Assembly: GCA_050950205.1 (NCBI GenBank)
Contig: JBMNHF010000020.1
Coordinates: forward strand, 62,001 to 126,000
Source: WRAV01 sp050950205
GTDB lineage: Bacteria; Bacillota; Clostridia; Oscillospirales; Ruminococcaceae
Length of the DNA stretch: 64,000 nucleotides
Direction of reading: 5' to 3'
The notes below the pieces were generated by a model, which saw nothing but the letters and a program-made list of their open reading frames with translations, had not been told where the DNA came from and made no database searches. Shown piece after piece: positions 34,496 to 44,027 of this stretch; within the stretch, counting starts at the first letter, position 1; each line of letters starts with the position of its first letter. Both the position numbers and the translations under genes were made by a program.

Positions 34496-34990
34496 TTAGT
34501 CGCAGATGGCACCTGCTGCGCCTTTTTCCATGGCAACGGTTCCGGTGCGGGCCAGTTCCACAATGCCGTAGGGTTCCACCATATCCAAAAGCTGCCGCAC
34601 CCGCTCGGGGCGGTCGGTGATTTCGATGGTGAGGGTGGTGGGGGTCAGATCCACAATTTTGGCCTTCATAATGGTACAGATGTCGGTGATTTGTCCACGG
34701 GCTGTGGGGGAAGCTTTCACCTTAACCAGAGCCAGTTCCCGGCGGGTGGCGTGCTCCGGGTCTAGCCGGCGCACCTTGATGACGTCGATGAGCTTGTTCA
34801 GCTGCTTTTCCACCTGCTCGATCACCCGCTCATCCCCTTGGGTGACAATGGTCATCCGGGAGACGGTGGGGTCCTCGGTTTCCCCTACTGCCAGACTTTC
34901 GATGTTGTAGCCTCGGCGGGCAAAAAGTCCTGCGGTGCGGGAAAGGACTCCGGATCTGTTTTCCACCAGTACCGACAGAATATACTTCAC
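34496..34990 (-). CDS. ilvN: Acetolactate synthase, regulatory subunit
   Basis: Small regulatory subunit of 164 residues. It has an N-terminal ACT domain (ILSVLVENRSGVLSRTAGLFARRGYNIESLAV) and the C-terminal ilvN domain, which together bind valine for feedback inhibition. The GTG start at 34990 follows GGAGGAGAC and overlaps the stop of the adjacent large-subunit gene by four bases, so the two subunits are coupled. It could also serve the second catalytic subunit at 27237-28919. Confidence 0.95.
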   Translation of the reverse strand: MKYILSVLVENRSGVLSRTAGLFARRGYNIESLAVGETEDPTVSRMTIVTQGDERVIEQVEKQLNKLIDVIKVRRLDPEHATRRELALVKVKASPTARGQITDICTIMKAKIVDLTPTTLTIEITDRPERVRQLLDMVEPYGIVELARTGTVAMEKGAAGAICD

Positions 34991-36603
34991 ATCGTCTCCT
35001 CCTCCGGGTTGATGGCGCATTCCAGCAGCCAGCTTTCGGGGCTTGCCAGCATGCGATCCACGGCCTGTTCTGCCTGCTGGAGATCAGCGGCCAAGGCGTA
35101 TTCCATACCGTAAGCTTCGGCAATTTTACCAAAATCGGGGCTGCCCGAAAGATCCACCGCCATCTGCCTGCCCTCGTATTGGGAGCGCTGGATGCTGCAC
35201 ACCATGCCCAGCAAACCGTTACTCATAATGATGATTTTAACGGGAATGTTGTGCTGACGCATGGTGGCCAGTTCGTTCATGGACATCTGGAAAGAGCCGT
35301 CCCCGCACACCGCGACCACGCAGCGATGGGGGTCTGCCGCCTTGGCGCCCATGGCCGCCGGAATGCTGTAGCCCATGGTTCCCATTCCTCCCGTGGTGAG
35401 AAAACGGCCGTCGGCACAAAAGTTTTTGGCTGACCAAATCTGATTCTGACCCACGTCGGCCACATAGACCGAGTTCTTGGGTAGTTTGGAGCACACCATG
35501 CGCACCAATTCGTCGGGGCTGATATAACCGGGTTTGGGCTGCTTGCTGGCGTTTTTAGCCTGCTCCTCTTTCCGGATGCTGTCCAGCTCTGCCAGCCAGT
35601 CAGCCCAGTCCCCCTTGGTGGCCTGCTGCCCCAAATGATTCAGAACATCGGCGGCGTCCCCCACCAGGGGAATGGTGGTGCCCATGTTTTTTCCAATTTC
35701 AGCGGCGTCAATGTCAATATGCACTACGGTTGCTTCCAGAGAATCGGGGCTGGTAATGGCCCGATCCCCTACCCGGGCGCCGATCAGCATTAAAAAGTCG
35801 CTGCGGGCAACGGCTGTGTTTCCTGTTGTGGTGCCGGTCATGCCCAGCATACCATAATGAAAGGGATGATTGGCAGGCATGGCACCCACACCCATCAGGG
35901 TGGAAACCACGGGGATCTCCAGCTTTTCGGCAAAGGAGCGAACCGCCTGCTCCGCCCGGGAGAGGAAGATCCCGCCCCCCACACAGATTAGAGGACGCTT
36001 TGCCTCCTTGATGGCTTGAGCCACCTTGCGGATCTGCAGGGGATGGCCGGAGTGAGGTGGCTTGTAGCCCCGAATGGATACGCTTTGCGGGTAGGAAAAT
36101 TCCATGCTCTGCCGCTGGACATCTACCGGAACGTCGATCAGCACGGGGCCCTTCCGCCCGGTGGAGGCAATGTAAAAGGCTTCCTTAAAGACGCGGGGCA
36201 GCTCTGCCGCCGACTTTACCAGGTAGCAGTGTTTGGTAAAGGGCTCCACCGCTCCGGTGGTGTCCACCTCCTGAAACACGTCCCGCCCCAGCTGGTTCAA
36301 AGCCACCTGCCCGGTGATGGCAACCAAGGGGATGCTGTCGCTGTAGGCGGTGGCAATGGCGGTAAACAGGTTGGTAGCTCCCGGCCCGGAGGTGGCGACA
36401 CAGACTCCCGGTCTTCCCGAAATGCGGGCATAACCGCTGGCAGCATGGCCTGCTCCCTGCTCACTGCGGGTGAGAATATGGCGGATGGAAGAATGGTAGA
36501 GACTGTCATAAAACGGTGCGATGGCGGCGCCGGGATACCCAAAGATCACCGAGACACCTTCCTGCTCCAGACAGCGCACCATAGCTTGTGCGCCTGTTAT
36601 CAT
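34987..36603 (-). CDS. ilvB: Acetolactate synthase, catalytic subunit (leu/ilv operon copy)
   Basis: ThDP-dependent acetolactate synthase of 538 residues, paralogous to the 27237-28919 protein. The catalytic Glu is in TRSEQGAGHAASGYAR, and the ThDP motif GDGSFQMSMNELATM with IMSNGLLG is intact. It is immediately followed by the coupled regulatory subunit gene, so this copy is the likely valine-regulated biosynthetic enzyme. The ATG at 36603 lies after GAGGTG, 69 bases after leuB. Confidence 0.95.
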   Translation of the reverse strand: MITGAQAMVRCLEQEGVSVIFGYPGAAIAPFYDSLYHSSIRHILTRSEQGAGHAASGYARISGRPGVCVATSGPGATNLFTAIATAYSDSIPLVAITGQVALNQLGRDVFQEVDTTGAVEPFTKHCYLVKSAAELPRVFKEAFYIASTGRKGPVLIDVPVDVQRQSMEFSYPQSVSIRGYKPPHSGHPLQIRKVAQAIKEAKRPLICVGGGIFLSRAEQAVRSFAEKLEIPVVSTLMGVGAMPANHPFHYGMLGMTGTTTGNTAVARSDFLMLIGARVGDRAITSPDSLEATVVHIDIDAAEIGKNMGTTIPLVGDAADVLNHLGQQATKGDWADWLAELDSIRKEEQAKNASKQPKPGYISPDELVRMVCSKLPKNSVYVADVGQNQIWSAKNFCADGRFLTTGGMGTMGYSIPAAMGAKAADPHRCVVAVCGDGSFQMSMNELATMRQHNIPVKIIIMSNGLLGMVCSIQRSQYEGRQMAVDLSGSPDFGKIAEAYGMEYALAADLQQAEQAVDRMLASPESWLLECAINPEEETM

Positions 36604-36672
36604 ATGGTTTGCACCTCATTTCTTTTGGGGGCTTGTATGTCAATTCCAGCTTGAAGATTTCTGCTGCTGCAC

Positions 36673-37764
36673 TCAGTTTGCATGGAGATTTGCATGGAGA
36701 GCAGATAGAATATAATTTGTCATGGCTTTGGTGCCCACCACAGGCTGGTGGGTGGGTGCCAAATCTGCTGTGCGAATCCCTGCTTCCAGCACTTGGTTTA
36801 CCGCTTTTTCTATGGCGGCAGCCGCCTCGGGCTGACCGAGGGAGTAGCGGAGCATCATGGCCACCGAAAGAATGGTGGCAATGGGGTTGGCCATATCTTT
36901 TCCGGCAAGATCGGGGGCAGAGCCGTGAATGGGCTCAAAGAGTCCCAAAGAGCCTTCCCCCAAAGAAGCGGAGGGCAGCATCCCAATGGAGCCTGTAATC
37001 TGGGAGGCTTCGTCGGAGAGAATATCCCCAAACAGGTTGGAGGTGACAATGGTGTCAAACTGGCGGGGATCCCGCACCAGCTGCATGGCGGCGTTGTCCA
37101 CATACATATGAGTAAGCTCAACATCGGGATACTTTGCCGAGAGTTCCACAGCGGTTTGCCTCCACAGACGGGAGCTTTCCAACACGTTGGCTTTATCCAC
37201 CGAGCAAAGACGGCCCTTGCGTTTTTGGGCAATCTCAAAGGCCACCCGGAGAATCCGGCGGATTTCCTCCACCGAGTAGCTTTCGGTATCAAAAGCACGA
37301 ACTGTGCCGTCCTTTTCTTCCCGTCCCCGCTCTCCAAAATAGATGCCTCCGGTCAGCTCCCGCACCACCATCAGATCCAGCCCCTCTCCCAGAATTTCAT
37401 CCTTCAACGGAGAGGCGGAGCGCAGCGCCGGGTAGACCACTGCCGGGCGAAGGTTGGCAAAAAGCTGCAAGGTTCCCCGGATGCGCAAAAGGCCCTTTTC
37501 CGGCCGCACATCGCCGGGCAGTTGATCCCACTTGGGGCCACCCACCGCCCCCAACAAAACGGCAGCGGAACTTTTGCAGATGCCAATGGTCTCCTCCGGC
37601 AGAGGATCGCCGGTCTGGTCGATGGCAGCACCGCCGATGAGAGCGGGAATGGGGCGAACAGCAAAACCGAACCCTTTAGCGGTTTCTTTTAGCACCTCCA
37701 CCGCCGCCTGGGTGATTTCGGGGCCGATGCCATCCCCCGCCAGCACCGCAATGTCATAGGTCAT
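36673..37764 (-). CDS. leuB: 3-isopropylmalate dehydrogenase
   Basis: NAD-dependent oxidative decarboxylase of leucine synthesis, 363 residues. IAVLAGDGIGPEITQ at the N-terminus, the substrate segment LLRIRGTLQLFANLRP, VRELTGGIYFG and the metal-binding DNAAMQLVRDP and FGDILSDEAS are all present. The true start is the ATG at 37764, which overlaps the leuD stop by four bases; the longer frame to 37884 is inside leuD. Confidence 0.96.
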   Translation of the reverse strand: MTYDIAVLAGDGIGPEITQAAVEVLKETAKGFGFAVRPIPALIGGAAIDQTGDPLPEETIGICKSSAAVLLGAVGGPKWDQLPGDVRPEKGLLRIRGTLQLFANLRPAVVYPALRSASPLKDEILGEGLDLMVVRELTGGIYFGERGREEKDGTVRAFDTESYSVEEIRRILRVAFEIAQKRKGRLCSVDKANVLESSRLWRQTAVELSAKYPDVELTHMYVDNAAMQLVRDPRQFDTIVTSNLFGDILSDEASQITGSIGMLPSASLGEGSLGLFEPIHGSAPDLAGKDMANPIATILSVAMMLRYSLGQPEAAAAIEKAVNQVLEAGIRTADLAPTHQPVVGTKAMTNYILSALHANLHAN

Positions 37765-38264
37765 GGCTGGCCCCCCTCTCCTTTGGCTTTGGTGTAGTTG
37801 ACCAGCCCCCCGGCGGAGATGATCTCCTGCATAAAGGGCGGAAAGGGTGCAGCTGTATAGGTTCCGCCCCGGGTGAGGTTGCAAATGGTGCCGGTGTCCA
37901 AATCCACCTCGATTTGGTCCCCCCTTTGGGCATCCTCAGCGGCTTCGGGACATTCCAGCACCGGCAAGCCAATGTTGATGGCGTTGCGGAAAAAGATGCG
38001 GGCAAAGTTTTTGGCAATGACACAGCGAATGCCCGATGCCTTGATGGCAATGGGAGCATGCTCCCGGCTGGAACCGCAGCCAAAATTGAGGCCTCCCACC
38101 ATAATATCCCCCGGCCGGACCCGTTTAACAAAGTCCTTGTCAATATCCTCCATACAGTGGGCGGCAAGATTGGCAGGGTCGGGATTGTTTAGGGTGCGGG
38201 CGGGAATGATGACGTCGGTGTCGATGTGGTTGCCATATTTATGGACAAAACCCTTGCACTTCAT
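37761..38264 (-). CDS. leuD: 3-isopropylmalate dehydratase, small subunit
   Basis: Swivel domain subunit of isopropylmalate isomerase, 167 residues. KYGNHIDTDVIIPAR at the N-terminus and GGLNFGCGSSREHAPIAIK match the substrate-binding motifs of the family. ATG behind GAGGAGG. Works with LeuC, encoded 98 bases upstream. Confidence 0.96.
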   Translation of the reverse strand: MKCKGFVHKYGNHIDTDVIIPARTLNNPDPANLAAHCMEDIDKDFVKRVRPGDIMVGGLNFGCGSSREHAPIAIKASGIRCVIAKNFARIFFRNAINIGLPVLECPEAAEDAQRGDQIEVDLDTGTICNLTRGGTYTAAPFPPFMQEIISAGGLVNYTKAKGEGGQP

Positions 38265-38362
38265 GGGCTATTCCTCCTCTCTGGGATTTCCCGTTCAAAA
38301 GATGGGTGAACCGTCCCCCATCTGTGGGAAAACCGATACTCACTTTATGGGTGAAACAGAAG

Positions 38363-39622
38363 TTATAGGGACCGAGGCCCGGTGATGTAGCCGGTCACCG
38401 CCGAAGCAGCGGCCACCGCGGGAGAGGCCAGATACACTTCGCTTTCCACATGGCCCATGCGGCCTACAAAGTTGCGGTTGGTGGTGGAAACGCACCGCTC
38501 TCCCGCAGCCAAAATCCCCATATGTCCCCCCAGACAGGGTCCACAGGTGGGGGTGGAAACCGCCGCTCCCGCATCGATAAAGATATCCATCAGCCCTTCC
38601 TCCACACACTGCTTCCAGACTGCCTGGGTGGCGGGGATGATGATGCACCGCACATATTCCGAAACGGTGCGGCCCTTTAGAATTTCGGCAGCGGCTCGCA
38701 TATCGCTGATTCTTCCGTTGGTGCAGGAACCGATGACCACCTGATCAATGGCGATGTGGGCTTCTTCCGCTTCCTGAATGGTTTTGGCGTTTTCCGGCAG
38801 ATGGGGAAAGGCCACCGTCAGGGGTACCTCCTCTAACTGGAGGACAATTTCCCGGGTGTAATGGGCATCCGGGTCGGCGGTGTAGGAAACGCCGGGTGAA
38901 CCGCCGTGGGCGGCAAGGTACTCCAAGGTCAAGCTGTCCACCGGAAAGATGCCGTTTTTGGCCCCGGCCTCAATGGCCATGTTGGCAATGGTAAAGCGGT
39001 CGTCCATGGAAAGGGAGCTGATATCCCCTGTAAACTCCAAGGACTGGTACCTGGCACCGTCCACCCCCAACATGCCGATGAGGTGGAGGATGACGTCTTT
39101 GCCCGACACATAGGGCTGCAGCTTTCCCCGAAGGGTAATTTTAATGGCCTCGGGGACTTTGAACCAAGCCGTTCCAGTGGCCATCCCCGCCGCCATATCG
39201 GTGGAGCCAACCCCTGTGGCAAAGGCTCCCAGGGCACCGTGGGTGCAGGTGTGGCTGTCAGCGCCGATCACCACATCCCCCGGTTTGATGAGACCCTTTT
39301 CGGGGAGCAGGGCGTGTTCAATTCCCACTTTACCCACCTCAAAATAGTGGACCTTCATTTTGCGGGCAAAGTCCCGGGTCTTTTTTGCCAGCTGGGCGGC
39401 GGCAATATCCTTGTTGGGGGTAAAGTGGTCGGGCACAAGGGCTACCTTTGCGGGGTCAAACACCCGGTCTGCCCCCATTTTATAAAATTCATCAATGGCA
39501 ACCGGGCCGGTGATGTCATTTCCAAATACCAGATCCAGCTTGCACTGGATCAGCTGGCCCGATGTTACTTGAGGCAGGCCGGTTTTGGCCGCCAGAATTT
39601 TTTGGGTCATGGTCATTGCCAT
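38363..39622 (-). CDS. leuC: 3-isopropylmalate dehydratase, large subunit
   Basis: Aconitase-type 4Fe-4S subunit of 419 residues, the short bacterial/archaeal-like form. Cluster ligands are in VIGSCTNGRI and STPTCGPCLGGHMG; GADSHTCTHGALGAFATGVGSTD contains the active-site histidines. The ATG at 39622 lies seven bases after AGGAGG. It is 49 bases after leuA. Confidence 0.96.
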   Translation of the reverse strand: MAMTMTQKILAAKTGLPQVTSGQLIQCKLDLVFGNDITGPVAIDEFYKMGADRVFDPAKVALVPDHFTPNKDIAAAQLAKKTRDFARKMKVHYFEVGKVGIEHALLPEKGLIKPGDVVIGADSHTCTHGALGAFATGVGSTDMAAGMATGTAWFKVPEAIKITLRGKLQPYVSGKDVILHLIGMLGVDGARYQSLEFTGDISSLSMDDRFTIANMAIEAGAKNGIFPVDSLTLEYLAAHGGSPGVSYTADPDAHYTREIVLQLEEVPLTVAFPHLPENAKTIQEAEEAHIAIDQVVIGSCTNGRISDMRAAAEILKGRTVSEYVRCIIIPATQAVWKQCVEEGLMDIFIDAGAAVSTPTCGPCLGGHMGILAAGERCVSTTNRNFVGRMGHVESEVYLASPAVAAASAVTGYITGPRSL

Positions 39623-39671
39623 AGTGCTGCCTCCTTACGATTTGAAAGGTAGAGATGGGTTCTGCTGTCCC

Positions 39672-41198
39672 TCATCCCCGAACCCGCTCTTTCTGGGCAA
39701 GGGCTCGGTTGATGGCGTTGACATAGGCAAGGACGGAAGCTTCGATAATATCGGTGGAAAGGCCCCGTCCGGTGAAGGTGGCTCCCTCCCGGGCGACACG
39801 GACAATCACTTCGCCCAGGGCGTCTACCCCTTCGGTGACCGCCTTGATATCGTAAGCCGACAGGTGCCATTCCCCTCCCACAATCTGGGCGGCGGCATTG
39901 TAGGCCGCATCGATGGGGCCGTCGCCGGTAGCGGCCTGGGTAAATTCCTGGTCGTCGTGAATCAGCGTCACACTTGCCACGGCCTGCATCTTGTTCCCGC
40001 TTTGAATCTGGAAGGTTTCCAAGCGGTAGAACTGGGGAACCTCTGCCACCTTTTGGCTGATCAGCACCTCCAAATCCTCGTCGGTGATGGTTTTTTTCCG
40101 ATCAGCCAGGATCTTAAAACGGGCAAAGGCATCGTCAATTTCTTCTTTGGACAGGGAGTAGCCCATGGCACTGAGCTTGTCGCTAAAGGCGTGACGCCCC
40201 GAGAGTTTGCCCAGTACCAAAGTGCTGTCGGTCTTGCCCACCGATTGGGGGGTCATAATCTCGTAGGTCATGGGGTTGGCCAGAACTCCGTGCTGGTGGA
40301 TGCCCGATTCGTGGGCAAAGGCGTTGGCTCCCACAATGGCCTTATTGATGGCCACCGAGACACCGGTAAATTTGGATACCCGCTGACTGGTGCGGTAAAT
40401 TTTGGTGGTGTTGATGCCGTGCTCTATGCCGTAAAGGCTGGAGCGAACAGTCAGAGCCATGATCACTTCTTCCATGGAGCAGTTGCCCGCCCGCTCGCCC
40501 AAGCCGTTGATGGTGGTTTCGATCTGTCGGGCCCCGTTTTCGATGGCGGAAAGGGTGTTGGCAACGGCCATTCCCAAATCGTTGTGGCAGTGGACGCTGA
40601 CCACAGCCTTGGAGATGTTGGGTACGTTTTCGAAAATGTTTTTGATCAGCCTGCCAAATTCGGGCGGGGTAGCGTACCCCACCGTATCGGGTATGTTGAC
40701 GGTGGTGGCTCCTGCCTCGATTACCGCCTCCAGCACCTGATAGAGGAACTCGGGCCGGGAACGACTGGCATCCTCGCAGGAAAACTCCACATTGTTGCAG
40801 AAGCTTTTGGCCAGCTTTACCCCTTCTACTGCCCGGCGCAACACCTCTTCCGGCTCCATGCGCAGCTTGTATTTCATGTGAATGTCACTGGTGGCCAAAA
40901 ACACGTGAAGCCGAGGATCTTTGCTGTACTTGACGGCGTCCCAACCTTTTTGAATATCGTCGGGAACACAGCGGCACAGAGCGGCAACCGAGCAGCCCAC
41001 ATTCTGGGAAACCGCCCGCACTGCTTCAAAATCTCCAGGGGAGGCGGCTGGAAAACCGGCTTCGATCACATCCACGCCAAGGGATTCCAGATGGCGGGCA
41101 ATTTCCAGCTTTTCGGAAAGGTTTAGGTTGACGCCGGGGGTCTGCTCGCCATCCCGCAGAGTGGTATCAAAAATCAAAATTCGGTTGTTCTGTGTCAT
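39672..41198 (-). CDS. leuA: 2-isopropylmalate synthase
   Basis: Condenses acetyl-CoA with 2-oxoisovalerate, the committing step to leucine. The 508-residue protein begins with the TIM-barrel signature LIFDTTLRDGEQTPGVNL, then VSVHCHNDLGMAVANTL (metal-binding HxH) and GLGERAGNCSMEEV. The C-terminal leucine-responsive regulatory domain (about 390-508) is present. Two ATGs are adjacent; the second (41198) is seven bases after AGGAGG. The frame extends back to 41546, but that is the T-box leader. Confidence 0.96.
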   Translation of the reverse strand: MTQNNRILIFDTTLRDGEQTPGVNLNLSEKLEIARHLESLGVDVIEAGFPAASPGDFEAVRAVSQNVGCSVAALCRCVPDDIQKGWDAVKYSKDPRLHVFLATSDIHMKYKLRMEPEEVLRRAVEGVKLAKSFCNNVEFSCEDASRSRPEFLYQVLEAVIEAGATTVNIPDTVGYATPPEFGRLIKNIFENVPNISKAVVSVHCHNDLGMAVANTLSAIENGARQIETTINGLGERAGNCSMEEVIMALTVRSSLYGIEHGINTTKIYRTSQRVSKFTGVSVAINKAIVGANAFAHESGIHQHGVLANPMTYEIMTPQSVGKTDSTLVLGKLSGRHAFSDKLSAMGYSLSKEEIDDAFARFKILADRKKTITDEDLEVLISQKVAEVPQFYRLETFQIQSGNKMQAVASVTLIHDDQEFTQAATGDGPIDAAYNAAAQIVGGEWHLSAYDIKAVTEGVDALGEVIVRVAREGATFTGRGLSTDIIEASVLAYVNAINRALAQKERVRG

Positions 41199-41254
41199 CA
41201 TAATTCCTCCTAATTCTGTTCCACACGAGTCGCATAGGAGCAGGTGGCCATAAA

Positions 41255-41563
41255 ACAAAAACCTTCGTCCTGAAAAATCAGGACGAAGGCTAACGCTTCG
41301 CGGTACCACCTGAATTCGCGTATCCAAATACGCGCGCTCACAACAATACGAGAGAACCAAAAGGATTCTCTGATATCGTGTCCCTTGTAACGGTGGGCCT
41401 CCGGCATGACATAATAACAAAGAAAAACTCTTTGCGTTCCGCCTGCTGCTCCGGGACGAGTTCCCTGCACTGCCTTCCTGAGTCGTCTCAGCCCCCGACC
41501 CTCTCTGTATTTCCAGCAAATGCGGTAATAGTTCCCTTCTACGCAATTATGTGTGTTAAATTG
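41255..41563 (-). promoter_or_regulatory. T-box leader (tRNA-Leu) of the leu/ilv operon
   Basis: The core AGGTGGTACCGCG is on the minus strand at 41299-41311. A perfect 12-bp terminator stem CCTTCGTCCTGA (41262-41273 with 41278-41289) is followed by a T-run. The candidate specifier CTC (Leu) lies at 41458-41460 in GGGAACTCGTCC, at the same position as UAC in the tyrS leader. It is expected to control leuA through ilvD. Confidence 0.93.
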
Positions 41564-41569
41564 TATGTC

Positions 41570-41598
41570 ACAATATCACAGATTATTTGAATTGTCAA
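41570..41598 (-). promoter_or_regulatory. Promoter of the leu/ilv operon
   Basis: TTGACA (41593-41598) and TATTGT (41570-41575) on the minus strand, 17-base spacer. Confidence 0.75.
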
Positions 41599-41653
41599 GG
41601 GTTGGTTCCATCTTTTTTGGAAAGAAAAAGATCTTCTTCCCCATTGAAAATGT

Positions 41654-41694
41654 GAGAAACACCTCTCTTTTCAACAAAAAAAGGGGTGTTTCTC
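41654..41694 (-). terminator. Hairpin between hemerythrin and leuA operon
   Basis: GAGAAACACC and GGTGTTTCTC pair across a 21-base A/T-rich loop, followed on the minus strand by ACATTTTC. A possible terminator of the hemerythrin gene; weak. Confidence 0.45.
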
Positions 41695-41773
41695 TGTCAT
41701 TCTCTACAAATTCTATCTCATACTAAATAGATGGGATAAGCACCCTTGCCAAAAATGCAAGGAAAGTTTAGCT

Positions 41774-42172
41774 TTATCGCTTTTGCCTTGCAAAGTCGCC
41801 TATTTTTTTATCCATATTAGAGATATGTTTGGTGAGCCAATCAATCACCATTTGGTTGGCATTGATGATGACGGCAATATTCCCGCCGGATTCTTGATAG
41901 CGACTGCGCAGCTTGGCCAGCTCTGCAACAAAGGCGGCATGGGCCTTTCTTTGCTGCTCATATTCAGGATAGCGAATGCTGAGCATGTACCTTTCTTCGT
42001 CGGCAAAGTGCTTTTTGGTGTAGCTATCCAAAAAGTCCAGCAGCTCTCCCACATATTCCTTGGCCTGATTGTTTTTTCCCGCCTCAAACAGTTTTTCTGC
42101 CTTTTCAAACCAGGTTTTGTGCTGTTCATCAATGAGTTCCACACCAACAGACAGTGACGGCATCCAGGGCAT
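41774..42172 (-). CDS. Bacteriohemerythrin
   Basis: Oxygen-binding non-haem di-iron protein of 132 residues. Four-helix bundle ligands can be placed: His in VELIDEQHKTWF, His/Glu in KKHFADEERYM, His in QRKAHAAF, and His/Asp in WLTKHISNMDKKI. In anaerobes such proteins are thought to sense or scavenge oxygen. Transcribed alone between the leu operon and murC. Confidence 0.92.
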   Translation of the reverse strand: MPWMPSLSVGVELIDEQHKTWFEKAEKLFEAGKNNQAKEYVGELLDFLDSYTKKHFADEERYMLSIRYPEYEQQRKAHAAFVAELAKLRSRYQESGGNIAVIINANQMVIDWLTKHISNMDKKIGDFARQKR

Positions 42173-42305
42173 AGCTACTCCTCCTTTTATGGTAAATCGA
42201 CCGATTCTCCTTGTAGTTTACAGGATAATCCCAAGTTATGCAAGCTATTTCCTTCCATAATCTTGTAATATTACCAAAAAAGTAAAAGTCGCATTGTGCG
42301 CTGTG

Positions 42306-43697
42306 TTATGCTCCTTCTTCCGACAATGCCCCTTTTTTCAGCATCATTTTGGCGCATTTGTAAACATCGCCGCAGCCCAAGGTGAGCACAAGGTCTCCTG
42401 CCTCGGCGTTGGCCATCACATAGTCGGCAATTTCCTCAAAGGTCTCGAACCACACCGAACCGGGAATCTTTTCGGCCAAATCCCGGGTGTAAATATTCCA
42501 GGTATTGTGCTCTCTGCCCCCCATAATTTCGCTCATTACCACCCGCTCGGGGATTTGAAGAGCCTGTGCAAAATCCTCCAGCAGCAGCTTGGTGCGAGAA
42601 TAGGTAAAGGGCTGAAACACTGCCCAAACCCTATTATAGCCCATCTGAGAGGCTACGTTGAGGGTGGCGGTCAGCTCGGCGGGATGATGGGCGTAATCGT
42701 CGGCAATGGTAATTCCCCGCACCTTGCCTAAAATTTCAAAGCGGCGGCCCGCCCCTCCAAAGTCGGGGATGGTCCGGGCCAGCTGCTCAGGTGTAGCACC
42801 CACCCCAAGGGCGGAAGCACAGGCGGCAAGGGCATTGAGCAGATTATGCCTTCCCGGTACCGACAGCTGAATTTCGGTTAAGGTTTTCCCTTTGTAAACC
42901 AAATCGAATCGTGTGTGGGTTGGGTCCAGCACTCGGATGTTTTTGGCAGTATAATCGTTGTTTTCTCCAAAGCCAAAGGTGATTAGCTCTTTGTCCTTCA
43001 ATCCCTCTACTGCCTTGCAGGTGTTGAGATCGTCCCCGTTGTAGATCACCGTGCGGGATGCAAGGTCTGCAAACCGGTGAAAGGACTGGATTACATTTTC
43101 CAGGGTGCCGAAATAGTCCAGGTGGTCGGCATCCACATTGAGGATAACGGCAATATCCGGGGACAGATGCAAAAAGGTGTCCACAAACTCGCAGGCCTCT
43201 ACCGCCATAATCTCACTGTTTCCCGCCCGACCGCTGCCGTGAATGAGAGGGAGCTTTCCCCCAATCACCACGGTGGGATCCAGCCCGGATCCTACCAAAA
43301 TCTGTGTGAGCAAAGCAGTGACCGTGGTTTTACCGTGGGTGCCCGCCACACAGATGCAGCTGTTGTATTGCTGGGTCAACCAGCCCAGCACAACCGAGCG
43401 CTCAAAAACGGGAATCCCCTGTTCTTTTGCGGCTACCAGCTCCGGATTATCCTTCATGATGGCGGCCGAATAGATTACCAGGTCGGCTCCTTCCACCTGA
43501 TGGGCTCTGTGTCCCAGAAAGACGGTCACTCCCATCTCCCGCTCGGTGTCGATGGTGTCTCCCGGGTTGTTGTCCGACCCCTGAAGCTGGTGCCCCATGC
43601 CGTGCAGAATCTGCACCAAGGGAAACATCCCGGAACCTCCGATTCCGATGAGGTGGATTCTTCGCTTTTGCGAAAGCAGTTTGCCAAGCTCTGTCAT
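42306..43697 (-). CDS. murC: UDP-N-acetylmuramate-L-alanine ligase
   Basis: ATP-dependent ligase adding L-alanine to UDP-MurNAc in peptidoglycan synthesis, 463 residues. The N-terminal Rossmann domain has IHLIGIGGSGMFPLV, the ATP loop is AGTHGKTTVTALL near residue 112, and VDADHLDYFG and DDYAHHPAEL mark the central and C-terminal domains. The start ATG follows AAAGGAG. Divergent from spoVG. Confidence 0.96.
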   Translation of the reverse strand: MTELGKLLSQKRRIHLIGIGGSGMFPLVQILHGMGHQLQGSDNNPGDTIDTEREMGVTVFLGHRAHQVEGADLVIYSAAIMKDNPELVAAKEQGIPVFERSVVLGWLTQQYNSCICVAGTHGKTTVTALLTQILVGSGLDPTVVIGGKLPLIHGSGRAGNSEIMAVEACEFVDTFLHLSPDIAVILNVDADHLDYFGTLENVIQSFHRFADLASRTVIYNGDDLNTCKAVEGLKDKELITFGFGENNDYTAKNIRVLDPTHTRFDLVYKGKTLTEIQLSVPGRHNLLNALAACASALGVGATPEQLARTIPDFGGAGRRFEILGKVRGITIADDYAHHPAELTATLNVASQMGYNRVWAVFQPFTYSRTKLLLEDFAQALQIPERVVMSEIMGGREHNTWNIYTRDLAEKIPGSVWFETFEEIADYVMANAEAGDLVLTLGCGDVYKCAKMMLKKGALSEEGA

Positions 43698-44027
43698 GCC
43701 AATAGCTCCTTTACCGTCCCTGATTGCCGTTTAGACTCACCGTTATCATTATACATTGGTGACCGGGGAAATAATCACATTTTATGGAAAAAATTGTACT
43801 TTGGCGCATACACTGTAACATATCTGTATAAAAGCGCACCGGAGGACAACAATATTACTGCAAAAGTTCGAACCGCGTAAAAAATATTTAGCGGCTCGTT
43901 GTATATTTTTGGCTTGTTCCCAAAAAGCAATCCTCGAAAGACCCCTATGCATCGGCGTCTCAGCCCTGCCAACCGGCTGGGAGGCCAAAGGCATTATAAC
44001 CCATGTCAATCACGGGAGGTTTCTTCT
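43698..44027. other. Divergent intergenic region, murC/spoVG
   Basis: No gene seen. A minus-strand TATAAT at 43748-43753 is a possible murC -10 box without a good -35. On the plus strand TTGTAC, 16 bases, TAACAT around 43795-43822 could drive spoVG. A small hairpin CAGCC/GGCTG lies in the spoVG leader. A sigma-H promoter, known for spoVG in Bacillus, was not recognised. Confidence 0.4.

Noticed and set aside
41199..41546. A longer N-terminus for LeuA.
   Set aside because: This stretch is the T-box leader; the ATG at 41198 has the ribosome binding site and the family's N-terminal sequence.
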